Source of the DNA: an uncultured Clostridium sp.
GTDB taxonomy: Bacteria > Bacillota > Clostridia > TANB77 > CAG-508
NCBI GenBank assembly: GCA_946497585.1
Contig: CAMMLF010000069.1
Coordinates: 1 to 8,172 of the forward strand
Length of the DNA: 8,172 bases
Direction of reading: 5' to 3'
The stretch's first letter is position 1; each line of letters starts with the position of its first letter. The translations under genes were made by a program, and so were the position numbers. Under the pieces are notes generated by a model. It was given only the letters and a program-made list of their open reading frames with translations. It had not been told where the DNA came from and ran no database searches. Below are positions 1 through 7,104 of the stretch, piece by piece.

Positions 1-76
1 TTTTACGCTTATTTGCAAAAGAAAAAGAACCTTCTTGTGAGGGAAAGAAATGTTTAAAATATTTACTTTTGCGATT

Positions 77-1207
77 TCAATTAATTTTCCTCAAATTATT
101 ATCTTCTACAAAATTTGACACATTATATAAAAATAATACATCTGTAATGCCATTTTCCTTTGGATATTGTTCATAATCAAACGCTGTATATCTTGGGTCT
201 AAAAAATGAACTTCTGAATAATTTTGGCATAAAAATTGTGACATTATATGTGCATATGAGTCCTTCACTACTAATAATTTTCTATCATTATTCACATTCG
301 TTTTTATAATCGCTCTACTGTTATTTCCATTTAGAAAATATGAATATTTGTCTTTGGTTAATAAAAATTCTTCATTAAATATACTTTGTGTGTTTTGAGT
401 ATCATAAATTGCTTCTTTTATATTCATATTGTTTTCATTTTGATATACATAGATTTCATCTGGTACTTGATTCCATATTTGTGCTTTTGAATCAAAAGTT
501 CCTAAGAAATCACTTGTTACTTTTACTTTATTAAAATCAGTTGTTGGTACTGCTTCTATATTTGCAGATTTGCAAAACTCTTTGTATACCACATATGCTC
601 CATCACTATTCATATGATGGTCTGTTTTAAAGTACAATTGCTGATTTTTATTTTCATTTAATAAAGATTTTTCTACATCTACATTAACTGTATTTTTCGT
701 ATTGCTATACGCAATATTAATTATCTCTTCTTGATTTGGAGCTTGCACATTTTCTGGCAATTTATCGCTATTTATATAAATAGAATTAGGCACAAGTATA
801 AAATATGTTTTTATATTTTGCTCATTCATTTTTTGTGCAAAATCGGATATTATTTTAATATTGCTATTTAATGTTGTTTTTTCTTCTTCACCAAATTCAA
901 ATTTTTCAAACAAATATGAGTCCTGTCCTACATATACGTCATTAATTTCTTTTTTACCAAGTACATTTATTTCCCACCAAGAGTTTATTTTTAAGAATGT
1001 ATCTCTAAAAGCAAAGTGGTCATTTACATAGTCATTAACACCATCCAAGTATTCTCCATTTACAAAACTTTTAAATGAAAATCTTGGTATTGTAGCATAC
1101 ATTCTATTTTCTTGTTCTGAAAAATCGCTTTTTGGTAATACAAAATTTAGTATTACTATGATTACCCATACTGTTACAAATATTAGAAAGAATATCTTAT
1201 TTTTCAT
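77..1207 (-). CDS. DHHW family (AlgX/AlgJ-like) membrane-anchored acetylation protein
   Basis: This 376-residue protein has one N-terminal membrane segment (about residues 5-24) and an extracytoplasmic SGNH-like domain. Motifs seen are VGQDSYLFE (93-101), YFKTDHHMNSDGAY (192-205) and LLVVKDSYAH (311-320). The Asp-His-His around 196-198 and the Ser in KDSY (317) match the catalytic elements of DHHW/AlgX-type O-acetyltransferases. The family's fourth residue, usually Trp, is Met here. Family members accept an acyl group delivered by an MBOAT partner and place it on an extracellular glycan; the substrate here is unknown. The start is well placed: AAAGGA lies 6 nt before the ATG. It is the last gene of the minus-strand cluster, 79 nt after the MBOAT stop. 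No convincing terminator is visible in bases 1-76. The family call is firm; the role in glycan acetylation is inferred. Confidence 0.88.
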   Translation of the reverse strand: MKNKIFFLIFVTVWVIIVILNFVLPKSDFSEQENRMYATIPRFSFKSFVNGEYLDGVNDYVNDHFAFRDTFLKINSWWEINVLGKKEINDVYVGQDSYLFEKFEFGEEEKTTLNSNIKIISDFAQKMNEQNIKTYFILVPNSIYINSDKLPENVQAPNQEEIINIAYSNTKNTVNVDVEKSLLNENKNQQLYFKTDHHMNSDGAYVVYKEFCKSANIEAVPTTDFNKVKVTSDFLGTFDSKAQIWNQVPDEIYVYQNENNMNIKEAIYDTQNTQSIFNEEFLLTKDKYSYFLNGNNSRAIIKTNVNNDRKLLVVKDSYAHIMSQFLCQNYSEVHFLDPRYTAFDYEQYPKENGITDVLFLYNVSNFVEDNNLRKIN

Positions 1208-1235
1208 TTTTTATCCTTTATTAAAATTATTTTAT

Positions 1236-1253
1236 GGCTTTTTGCAAAAAGCC
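1236..1253. repeat. 18-bp perfect palindrome between MBOAT and DHHW genes
   Basis: GGCTTTTTGCAAAAAGCC is its own reverse complement and can fold into a 7-bp stem with a TGCA loop. It lies in the 79-nt gap between the MBOAT stop and the DHHW start. A T run follows it only on the plus strand, where no gene points, so it does not look like a terminator for the minus-strand operon. It could be an mRNA processing or stability hairpin that sets relative expression of the two genes. Confidence 0.5.
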
Positions 1254-1286
1254 TTTTACTAAATTTTAAGATTGTTTTTCATAGCT

Positions 1287-2883
1287 TTAAAATCTAAAAT
1301 ACAAAAATGGATTAAAGCTATTATTTACTAAGCTTGCTGTACTAATAATTAAAATTCCAACACATAAAACTCCAGTAATTACACCTGTCCATTTATTTTT
1401 CTTTATTTCTTCTTCGCTATTTACTACTGTTGCTATATTTGCTGTGTCATTAGTTTTTTCGGCTTTAATCTTCTTTATCTTTTCAACTATTTTTATAGCA
1501 ATATTTTTAAGTGGTATTGAACAAATTATTCCAACAATAATTATGATGAAATAATTTTGCAAGTAATATATTGCTTCTGAATTGACAAAGCTTATATTGT
1601 TCAATCCGAACATTGAACTTAAGTACACTCCTACTTTACTTAAATCTTCAAATGCAAATATAACCCATCCTATCAAAACTAAAAACATTGCATATATGTG
1701 AGAAAATGCACTCAAAATAATGCTTAAAATTTTTCCTAGAGCTTTATTATTTTTTTCCAAGTTTGAAATCTTTTCTTCTGCTTTAGCTATTATTTTAAGC
1801 AGAAATAATTTTTCTATAATTAGTATTATTCCAAAATACAATCCCCACAAAACGAAGTTCCATGAAGCTCCATGCCAGGCACCGTGTAAGTGCCCAAACT
1901 ATTAGAATATTTCTAATTTGTTTAGCTAAACCTTTTCTATTTCCTCCAAGTGGTATATAGATGTAATCTTTAAACCAACTGCTTAAAGTTATATGCCATC
2001 TTCTCCAAAATTCTGTAATAGTTTTACTTATATATGGATAATTAAAGTTCTCATCAAAATCCATACCAAATATTTTAGCAAGTCCTATTGCCATATCTGA
2101 ATACCCACTAAAATCAAAATATATTTGTAAAGCAAATGAGATTATTCCAAGCCATGCTAGAACGCTGCTCATCTCATTAAAATTTCCGTTTTCAATAACG
2201 TTCCACAAAACCCCTACATTATTAGCAATTAATACTTTTTTTCCAAGTCCAACTATAAATCTTCTCATCCCGCACGAGAAGTTGTCCATACTGATTTTTT
2301 TATCTACTAATTCTTCGTCTACTGTTTCATACCTTACAATTGGTCCAGCTATTATTTGAGGGAACAATGTTGTGTATGTTAAATAGTTGTAAAAACTTTT
2401 TTCACATTTTATTGTTCCTCTATATACATCTATAATATATGATAATGACTGGAATGTATTAAACGATACACCAATTGGTAGAGGTATATTAAGTAGTGGA
2501 ATATTTATTCTAAACAATCCATTAATACTTGATATAATAAAATCTGCGTATTTGAAGAAAAACAAAATCAGTAAATTTACAGTTATATCAATCATCAGAT
2601 ATTTTCTTTTAGCCTTTTTGTTTTCCCAGTTTTGATTGATTTTATTTCCGCACCAATAGTCCATTACAGCAAGAAGTAGCATAATAGGAATATATCTAAT
2701 TTCTCCCCATGCAAAGAATATGAAACTTGCTATTATCATTACTAGATTTTTGAATTTTTTTGGTACTATAAAATATATTAAAAGCATTAATGGTAGAAAA
2801 ATATATAAAAATACTATGCTACTAAAAACCATTTCTTTTGTATCTAATTTCTCCTTGTTATATTTGGATTTTTGGTTATCCAT
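1287..2883 (-). pseudogene. MBOAT family O-acyltransferase (AlgI/DltB/PatA-like), frameshifted
   Basis: Two reading frames together encode one polytopic membrane acyltransferase of about 531 residues, a normal length for the family. The upstream part (2883 down to about 1885) carries YFDFSGYSDMAIGLAKIFG (255-273), FWRRWHITLSSWFKDYIYIP (292-311) and LGGNRKG. The downstream part resumes in another frame with GAWHGASWNFVLWGLYFG and runs through hydrophobic helices to the stop at 1287. One extra base at 1884 (minus strand ACA C GGT instead of ACA GGT) causes the shift. It falls four codons before the WHG His (about residue 337), the catalytic His by analogy with DltB His336. Without correction the product stops near 362 residues with a junk tail and no active-site His. 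Start choice: ATG 2883 has AAGG only 3 nt away. ATG 2832 (MVFSS, the usual family start) has AAGGAG about 18 nt away. A real mutation, a strain polymorphism or a sequencing error are all possible. Confidence 0.85.
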
Positions 2884-2925
2884 AAACCTTAAGCTTTTTA
2901 AATATTAAATTTTAATTTTTTATAT

Positions 2926-3861
2926 TTAAATAATTAACTCATTAGGAATTTCAAAGTTCTGAATCCCCATATATCCCGGTGCAATTTCGTACTTTTGGAA
3001 AACAATTACTGCTTTTTTGTTTTCGTTTATATAAAAGTCTTGATATTCGTTTTCAATTCCGGAAAATCCGCCTTCTTCTTTCGTAAAATACATATTGTTT
3101 GAATTGCTTTCCATTCTTTCTTTTATTTGCTTTTCAACGCTTTCATCTACTATTTGCTTATAATCTGCACCTAAAACATCTTTCAAATTTAATTCTTTTC
3201 CATTTTGAATATCTATGTTGTAAAAATATTGTTCTTGATATGCTGAAGCTTGACTTTCACTCTTTGTTATTACAAAAGATATGAAATTATCGTCTTGATA
3301 TGTTATTTTATAATCAATGTTTATTCTTGTAGGAATATAGTCATCCATTGTTCCACCTGTTGCAAGTACAGCATTTTTATATTCCTCTGCTCTAGTTCTT
3401 GCTTCTTCAATAACGTCATTTATTTTTGAAGAAATCTCATAATTTATTCTATTTTCCAAATCTGAATTTCCTGTATTTTGTATAGCGGGAACTTTAACAT
3501 CTATTAAATCTGTCTCATTTTCTTCTTTATATTCCCTAACAGTAAATACTTTTGCTATTCCTGCTATTGCTGGGATATCTTGCATAGCTTTTGCAAAACT
3601 TTCATTTGTATTGAGTAATACTACAAATAAAGCAAATGTAGCAATAAGCGCCAAAGCAAAACTTCTAAAAACAATCAAAGGTCTATTTGCTCTAGTTGCA
3701 TTTTTGAATACTTTATTACTCTTAATTACTCTATTTTGCTTAACTGCATTTCTTTTTTGAACCACATTGCTATCTAGAATTGTTCTATTAACAGTATCTT
3801 CCAATTCTCGCGGAACTTCTATTGAGTCGTATGCCATTTTGGCTTTTTCAAATATACTCAT
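2926..3861 (-). CDS. rsiV: RsiV-like membrane anti-sigma factor (DUF3298 sensor domain)
   Basis: A 311-residue single-pass protein. A cytoplasmic N-terminal part (1-60) should bind the ECF sigma factor. A membrane segment follows (about 62-84), then an AKA motif (90-92) resembling a signal-peptidase site, and a segment like IPAIAGIAKVFTVREY (96-111) typical of this family. The C-terminal domain has FYNIDIQNGKELNLKDVL (about 213-230) and FYINENKKAVIVFQKYEIAP (about 276-295) ending GIQNFEIP, as in the DUF3298 domain of RsiV. In Bacillus subtilis and Clostridioides difficile, RsiV binds lysozyme and is cleaved to release SigV; that is family knowledge, not shown here. Start: ATG 3861 lies 9 nt after AGGAG, whereas the TTG at 3867 is only 3 nt from it. 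The ATG overlaps the sigma stop as ATGA, indicating translational coupling. The symbol is by similarity. Confidence 0.85.
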   Translation of the reverse strand: MSIFEKAKMAYDSIEVPRELEDTVNRTILDSNVVQKRNAVKQNRVIKSNKVFKNATRANRPLIVFRSFALALIATFALFVVLLNTNESFAKAMQDIPAIAGIAKVFTVREYKEENETDLIDVKVPAIQNTGNSDLENRINYEISSKINDVIEEARTRAEEYKNAVLATGGTMDDYIPTRINIDYKITYQDDNFISFVITKSESQASAYQEQYFYNIDIQNGKELNLKDVLGADYKQIVDESVEKQIKERMESNSNNMYFTKEEGGFSGIENEYQDFYINENKKAVIVFQKYEIAPGYMGIQNFEIPNELII

Positions 3862-4355
3862 ATACAATCACTCCTTTCTAAACTCTTTTTTAATTCTTCC
3901 ATCCCCTTATAAAGCCTAGATTTTACAGTGCTTACATTTGTTTTTGTAATATATGCAATTTCTTCAATTTTTAAATTTTCAAAAAATCTAAGTATTATAA
4001 CTGTTTTTAATTTTTCATTTAGCTTTTGTATATTTTTGTATATGTCAATGCTTTCAATAAGTTCCTCATCATATTTTTTGTCAGTTGCTACATTATCTAA
4101 CAGTTCGTATTCTTCTAGCTTTTTATTTTTTCTTGAAGATTTTATTGATTCATTAATAAGTATTCTATAAAACCATGTTTTTACATATTCTTCGTGTTTT
4201 AATGAGCCTATATGTTCTAAGGCTTTTGTAATTGATTCTTGAACAACATCCAATGACAAATCTTTATCTTTAGTGTATGTATATGCTATTTTGTATAGTT
4301 TATCTTGATTTTCTTTTATATATTCAATTAGTATTTCTTGAGCTACTGCTGCCAT
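3858..4355 (-). CDS. sigV: ECF RNA polymerase sigma factor, SigV-like
   Basis: A 165-residue group IV sigma factor with only regions 2 and 4. Region 2 spans about residues 16-76, including DVVQESITKALEHIGSL and the core-binding stretch VKTWFYRILINE (58-69). Region 4 is about 108-160, with the helix-turn-helix LKIEEIAYITKTNVSTVKSRLYKG (128-151) that reads the -35 element. The length is typical for ECF sigmas. The ATG follows AGGAG by 8 nt, and that ribosome binding site overlaps the stop codon of the DUF4358 gene, so the two are cotranscribed. The stop codon overlaps the anti-sigma ATG. SigV-type factors activate their own operon and genes for lysozyme resistance in other Firmicutes. I could not recognise a convincing ECF promoter in the window, so autoregulation is only inferred. 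Confidence 0.88.
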   Translation of the reverse strand: MAAVAQEILIEYIKENQDKLYKIAYTYTKDKDLSLDVVQESITKALEHIGSLKHEEYVKTWFYRILINESIKSSRKNKKLEEYELLDNVATDKKYDEELIESIDIYKNIQKLNEKLKTVIILRFFENLKIEEIAYITKTNVSTVKSRLYKGMEELKKSLERSDCI

Positions 4356-4366
4356 TTATTATGCTC

Positions 4367-4846
4367 CTATCCTAGGAAATCTTTTATTACTTTATTTACT
4401 GTATTGTAATCATTGCATATGCACAAAATTATATAGTTTCCCTTTTCTTCTAAAATATGATTTTGAATTTTGCTTACTTCTTTTGGCAAATAGCTTGCAA
4501 AAGCTTCTTCTCTTTCTTTTAGTCTTGTTTCAATTTTTTCCTTTGCATTATTAATGTCGTTTACATCTTTTACTTTTAATACAAGTATTTCTTCGCTAGA
4601 TGCTCCACTTCCTTGATATGATACAATCTCTTCTATCCCATTTGCTTCGAAGCCATACAATTCAATTGCAAGTTCGTCATCTATTTTTGCCAGTTCATCT
4701 TCAAAACTACTGCTACTTGCTATTCTATCTGCTAATTCATCTACATTTATTTGTATATCATCATTTAGATTTCTTCTCACTATTGTACAAACTATTAAAA
4801 TTGCAAATATTGCTATGATTACTATTATTCCTACATATTTTTTCAT
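4367..4846 (-). CDS. DUF4358 family membrane-anchored protein
   Basis: A 159-residue protein with an N-terminal membrane segment (about 4-22) and a small extracytoplasmic alpha/beta domain. The pattern of an acidic N-terminal part (NVDELADRI, 34-42), a central LVLKVKDVNDINNAKEKIETRLKERE region (about 88-112) and a C-terminal GNYIILCICNDYNTVNKVIKDF (136-157) fits DUF4358. That family has no established biochemical function but is, as I recall, commonly found beside MBOAT and DHHW genes in Clostridia. Cys20 follows LIV, a poor lipobox, so lipoprotein status is unlikely. The gene lies 11 nt upstream of the sigma gene and 135 nt downstream of the SGNH hydrolase gene. Its own promoter sits at once upstream and the usual ribosome binding site is oddly far from the ATG (see separate entries). 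A helper role in acyl transfer is only a guess from context. Confidence 0.78.
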   Translation of the reverse strand: MKKYVGIIVIIAIFAILIVCTIVRRNLNDDIQINVDELADRIASSSSFEDELAKIDDELAIELYGFEANGIEEIVSYQGSGASSEEILVLKVKDVNDINNAKEKIETRLKEREEAFASYLPKEVSKIQNHILEEKGNYIILCICNDYNTVNKVIKDFLG

Positions 4847-4855
4847 ATTAATTCC

Positions 4856-4872
4856 GTATATATTATATATAC
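4856..4872. repeat. 17-bp inverted repeat over the -10 box, beside a displaced ribosome binding site
   Basis: GTATATATTATATATAC reads the same on both strands apart from its central base and covers the -10 hexamer. On the minus strand it lies directly after AAAGGAGGAAA. That puts the strong Shine-Dalgarno (4883-4876) 29 nt from the ATG at 4846, too far unless the hairpin folds out the spacer. It may be an operator, an RNA hairpin, or chance in AT-rich DNA. Confidence 0.4.
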
Positions 4873-4889
4873 TTTCCTCCTTTAGTCAA
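4862..4889 (-). promoter_or_regulatory. Sigma-A-type promoter before the DUF4358/sigma/anti-sigma genes
   Basis: On the minus strand TTGACT (4889-4884) is followed after 16 nt by TATAAT (4867-4862). This is close to consensus and only about 16 nt from the ATG at 4846, so the transcript would start near 4855 with a leader of about 9 nt. It suggests the DUF4358-sigma-anti-sigma-MBOAT-DHHW genes can be transcribed separately from the SGNH gene. Confidence 0.6.
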
Positions 4890-4981
4890 TACTTAATTTT
4901 ATTTATTTTATTACAATATTATTTGTAATTTTTTGATTATAATCTGCTCTTTATGGCATTTTTTAATTATTATCTTTACTT

Positions 4982-5920
4982 CTATGAGTTATCTTCTAAA
5001 TATTTAAGCCATTTTTGACAATATGTTTTTCCTACATGTATTCCATCCGTGCTTGCATTTTCTGGCAAATTTCCTTCACTGTCCACTAATACAGATTTAA
5101 CATCTAAATAATGAACACCCTTTTCATTTGCAACTTGCTTAATATATTCATTGAATTTTGCAATGTTGGTATTGTTGTATATGCTATCTGAATTGTTTTT
5201 GCTCTTAGTAACAGGTATTATAGATTGCAAATATATTTGGCAGTCTGGTTTGACTTTTCTAATTTCATCTATTAATTCACCATATTTTACTTTGAACACT
5301 TGCGGATATGACCAGCCAAGTTCATTTACGCCCAGCATGATATATACTTTCTTTATATTTTTGTTTTTCATATCTTCTAATAATGTAATTTTATTGCCAT
5401 TATCTGTTTTTACAAATTTTTTAGTAACTGCTGTATCAACCATCAATCCTATATATGAATAATCCTGCACATATTTTAAGCCATTATACATTATTAACCC
5501 TTGTGTTCTTGAATCACCTATAAATGCTACTGTGCTATCAAATTCGCCAGTATTTACACTAATATCACTATTATTACTTTCTGAGCTTCCTTGATTTGCA
5601 TTGCTATCTGGTGGATTTTCTTTAGCTGGTTGATTATTACTTTCATCTTGACTTGTGTCTTCTATTACATTTGTTTCTACGGTATTGTTTGAAGTATTGT
5701 TTAATATTTCGTTTGCTGTTTCATTAATTTGTGTGTTATTTGTTTCATTTACTTCTTGTGTTAAATTTTCTATTTCATTTATTATATTTTGATTCAATTC
5801 CGAATTTGGATTTTTTTCTTTATTACTATTTGCAATTGAGTAAATGGTAAAGATTATTAATGATATGATAATTACTAATATTATTATAAAAATTGGCTTT
5901 TTGATTTTTTTGTTATTCAT
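4982..5920 (-). CDS. Membrane-anchored SGNH/GDSL-type hydrolase or esterase
   Basis: A 312-residue protein with a positively charged N-terminus and one membrane helix (about 9-30). A long Asn/Thr/Ser/Glu-rich linker (about 31-128) is probably unstructured and may span the wall. The SGNH domain covers about 129-312. Block I is VAFIGDSRTQG (131-141, nucleophile Ser137), block III is GVNELG (197-202, Asn199) and block V is DGIHV (292-296, Asp292 and His295), so the full catalytic set is present. Such enzymes cleave or transfer O-acyl groups on extracellular glycans, as PatB or OatA-type domains do. ATG 5920 has AAAGAGGT 7 nt upstream. The gene is the first of the minus-strand envelope cluster. 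The 135-nt gap to the DUF4358 gene, which contains a promoter, means it may be a separate transcript. The substrate is unknown. Confidence 0.85.
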   Translation of the reverse strand: MNNKKIKKPIFIIILVIIISLIIFTIYSIANSNKEKNPNSELNQNIINEIENLTQEVNETNNTQINETANEILNNTSNNTVETNVIEDTSQDESNNQPAKENPPDSNANQGSSESNNSDISVNTGEFDSTVAFIGDSRTQGLIMYNGLKYVQDYSYIGLMVDTAVTKKFVKTDNGNKITLLEDMKNKNIKKVYIMLGVNELGWSYPQVFKVKYGELIDEIRKVKPDCQIYLQSIIPVTKSKNNSDSIYNNTNIAKFNEYIKQVANEKGVHYLDVKSVLVDSEGNLPENASTDGIHVGKTYCQKWLKYLEDNS

Positions 5921-6068
5921 TTTTTGTACCTCTTTAAACTTTTGTTTTTGCTTTATACTTTATTAGATATTATTGTGTGTAAAAAAGTTTAAAATATTTT
6001 TATTTTTTTAATAAAATTATTTTCAGAATAAAATTAACTACTCTCTACATTAAATTTTGGCATAATAA

Positions 6069-6102
6069 ATGCTCTGTACAGTTATTTAGCCGTACAGAGC
6101 AT
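6069..6102 (-). terminator. Hairpin terminator after the dinD-like gene
   Basis: The arms ATGCTCTGTAC and GTACAGAGCAT form an 11-bp stem. On the minus strand it can extend by a G-U and a G-C pair that the plus strand lacks (A/C mismatch), so it is better as minus-strand RNA. The following tail, TTATTATG, is a modest T run. It lies about 34 nt past the dinD-like stop. The remaining bases between here and the SGNH start (5921-6068) are AT-rich with no gene and no promoter I can defend. Confidence 0.65.
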
Positions 6103-6135
6103 GCTATCACTTCCAATCTCTATTTTTGTAAACTT

Positions 6136-6942
6136 CTAATGTTTTCCTTTTCTAGTTGCTTTAAACTTTTCTTTGGCGTTGGCAAATCTTCTGGCATAGT
6201 TCCGCCCTGCTTCCTTAATAGCTTTTCTGACTATTTTTCCAATTTTATTATGTGTATCACAAGCTTTCTTTTCTGTAGCAACTTTATCTCTTTTTAATCT
6301 TGACTCAGTCTGTGTAATGCGGAATAAGTTGGCTGCAAGTTCTTCACTGCACATATTATCTAAAATATCTTCTCTATATCTTAGTCCTTTTCTTTTTGCA
6401 ATGTCATCAGCAGTTTCTCCATTGTATAAACCTTTATAACCGCTATTGTGAAATTTATCAAAATTTTTAACACCTGCCTTTTTGGCAGTTTGATTAAGTG
6501 AATAATTGCCTTTTCTAGTTAAGTCTCTTTGATAAAATCTCTTCTCATCTTCTGTTAACAAACGGTATTCACTTTCGCTAATTTCTTGTTTTCTAGTTTG
6601 AACTGCAAAATATGTTTGTGCCAAGGCAATTACTTTTTTTCTACTATCTCCATTTTGTGCAATTAAATAACAAGCATAACGAGTTAGTTTGTAGTCTATT
6701 TGTTTTCTAGTCGCTCCTGAGCCAATTGACACCATTTTGTCGGCGCCGACAAAATGGTCTGAAGCATTGATATTACTGTTTTCGCATGCTTTTATCGCTC
6801 TTTGAATTACACCGTCAAATTTTCTCCATTCTTTATAATCTAAAACACTTTGCAACTCCCTTGCATACCAAAATTCAACACCGTTTTCATCAATGTGTTT
6901 TATGTTTTCAAATGATGCATTATTATTATCAATATCTTTCAA
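6136..6942 (-). CDS. dinD: DNA-damage-inducible protein D (DinD)-like
   Basis: A 268-residue protein, close to the roughly 274 residues of E. coli DinD. The N-terminal BRO/KilA-like part has ENGVEFWYARELQSVLDYKEWRKF (about 19-42) and SDHFVGADKMVSIGSGA (61-77). It continues with the strongly conserved DYKLTRYACYLIAQNGDSRK (83-102) and VIALAQTYFAVQTRKQE (104-120). The C-terminal half is helical and very basic (ends KEKFKATRKGKH). E. coli DinD binds RecA and dissociates RecA filaments; in Firmicutes dinD-like genes are often on mobile or prophage DNA. The start is TTG 6942, with GGAGGT 7 nt upstream; no ATG fits better. The gene is monocistronic, with its own promoter and terminator. No GAAC-N4-GTTC LexA box is visible upstream, so SOS control is not supported. 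A 28-bp palindrome lies inside codons 62-71. Confidence 0.87.
   Translation of the reverse strand: MKDIDNNNASFENIKHIDENGVEFWYARELQSVLDYKEWRKFDGVIQRAIKACENSNINASDHFVGADKMVSIGSGATRKQIDYKLTRYACYLIAQNGDSRKKVIALAQTYFAVQTRKQEISESEYRLLTEDEKRFYQRDLTRKGNYSLNQTAKKAGVKNFDKFHNSGYKGLYNGETADDIAKRKGLRYREDILDNMCSEELAANLFRITQTESRLKRDKVATEKKACDTHNKIGKIVRKAIKEAGRNYARRFANAKEKFKATRKGKH
6731..6758. repeat. 28-bp perfect palindrome within the dinD-like gene
   Basis: Each half is ACCATTTTGTCGGC read inward; the two halves are exact reverse complements meeting at a GGCGCC core. It is much richer in GC at its centre than the surrounding gene. It encodes DHFVGADKM plus the first base of the next codon and leaves the frame intact. 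In mRNA it would give a 12-bp stem with a GCGC loop. No T run follows, so it is not a terminator. Confidence 0.9.
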
Positions 6943-6984
6943 TAATTTTACCTCCGTTTTTTTATATTTGATTGACTAAATATC

Positions 6985-7013
6985 ATTATAAGGCAAATAT
7001 ATCGAATTTTCAA
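6985..7013 (-). promoter_or_regulatory. Strong sigma-A promoter of the dinD-like gene
   Basis: On the minus strand TTGAAA (7013-7008), a 17-nt spacer and TATAAT (6990-6985) form a near-consensus promoter with about a 36-nt leader to the TTG start. An AT-rich inverted repeat (AATATAT 7012-7018 and ATATATT 7023-7029) overlaps the upstream edge of the -35 box and could be an operator, but low-complexity chance is possible. Confidence 0.7.
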
Positions 7014-7047
7014 TATATAATAATATATTTTCAAAAAATAATCTCAC

Positions 7048-7088
7048 AAAAAACAGAATATATTACCTTTCTAAATAATACATTCTGT
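7048..7088 (-). terminator. Rho-independent terminator after the small Cys-rich gene
   Basis: On the minus strand ACAGAATGTATTA pairs with TAATATATTCTGT through 13 bp (one a G-U pair that would be a mismatch on the plus strand) around a 10-nt loop, followed by TTTTTT (7053-7048). It lies 17 nt past the later stop codon (7105) and separates this gene from the dinD-like promoter. Confidence 0.8.
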
Positions 7089-7104
7089 TTTGCCGGCTAG
7101 CTTA

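Noticed and set aside
1..76. Possible terminator for the envelope operon, with CTTTTGC/GCAAAAG arms on the minus strand
   Set aside because: The arms are about 40 nt apart and the inner pairing is poor; not a convincing hairpin with a T run.
5151..5462. Plus-strand 103-codon open frame
   Set aside because: It lies wholly inside the SGNH gene, which has clear motifs in its own frame; no separate start signal.
5921..6068. Sigma-A promoter for the SGNH gene (TTTACA with TATAAA downstream)
   Set aside because: The spacing is about 20 nt and other pairings are weak; AT-rich DNA gives many such near matches.
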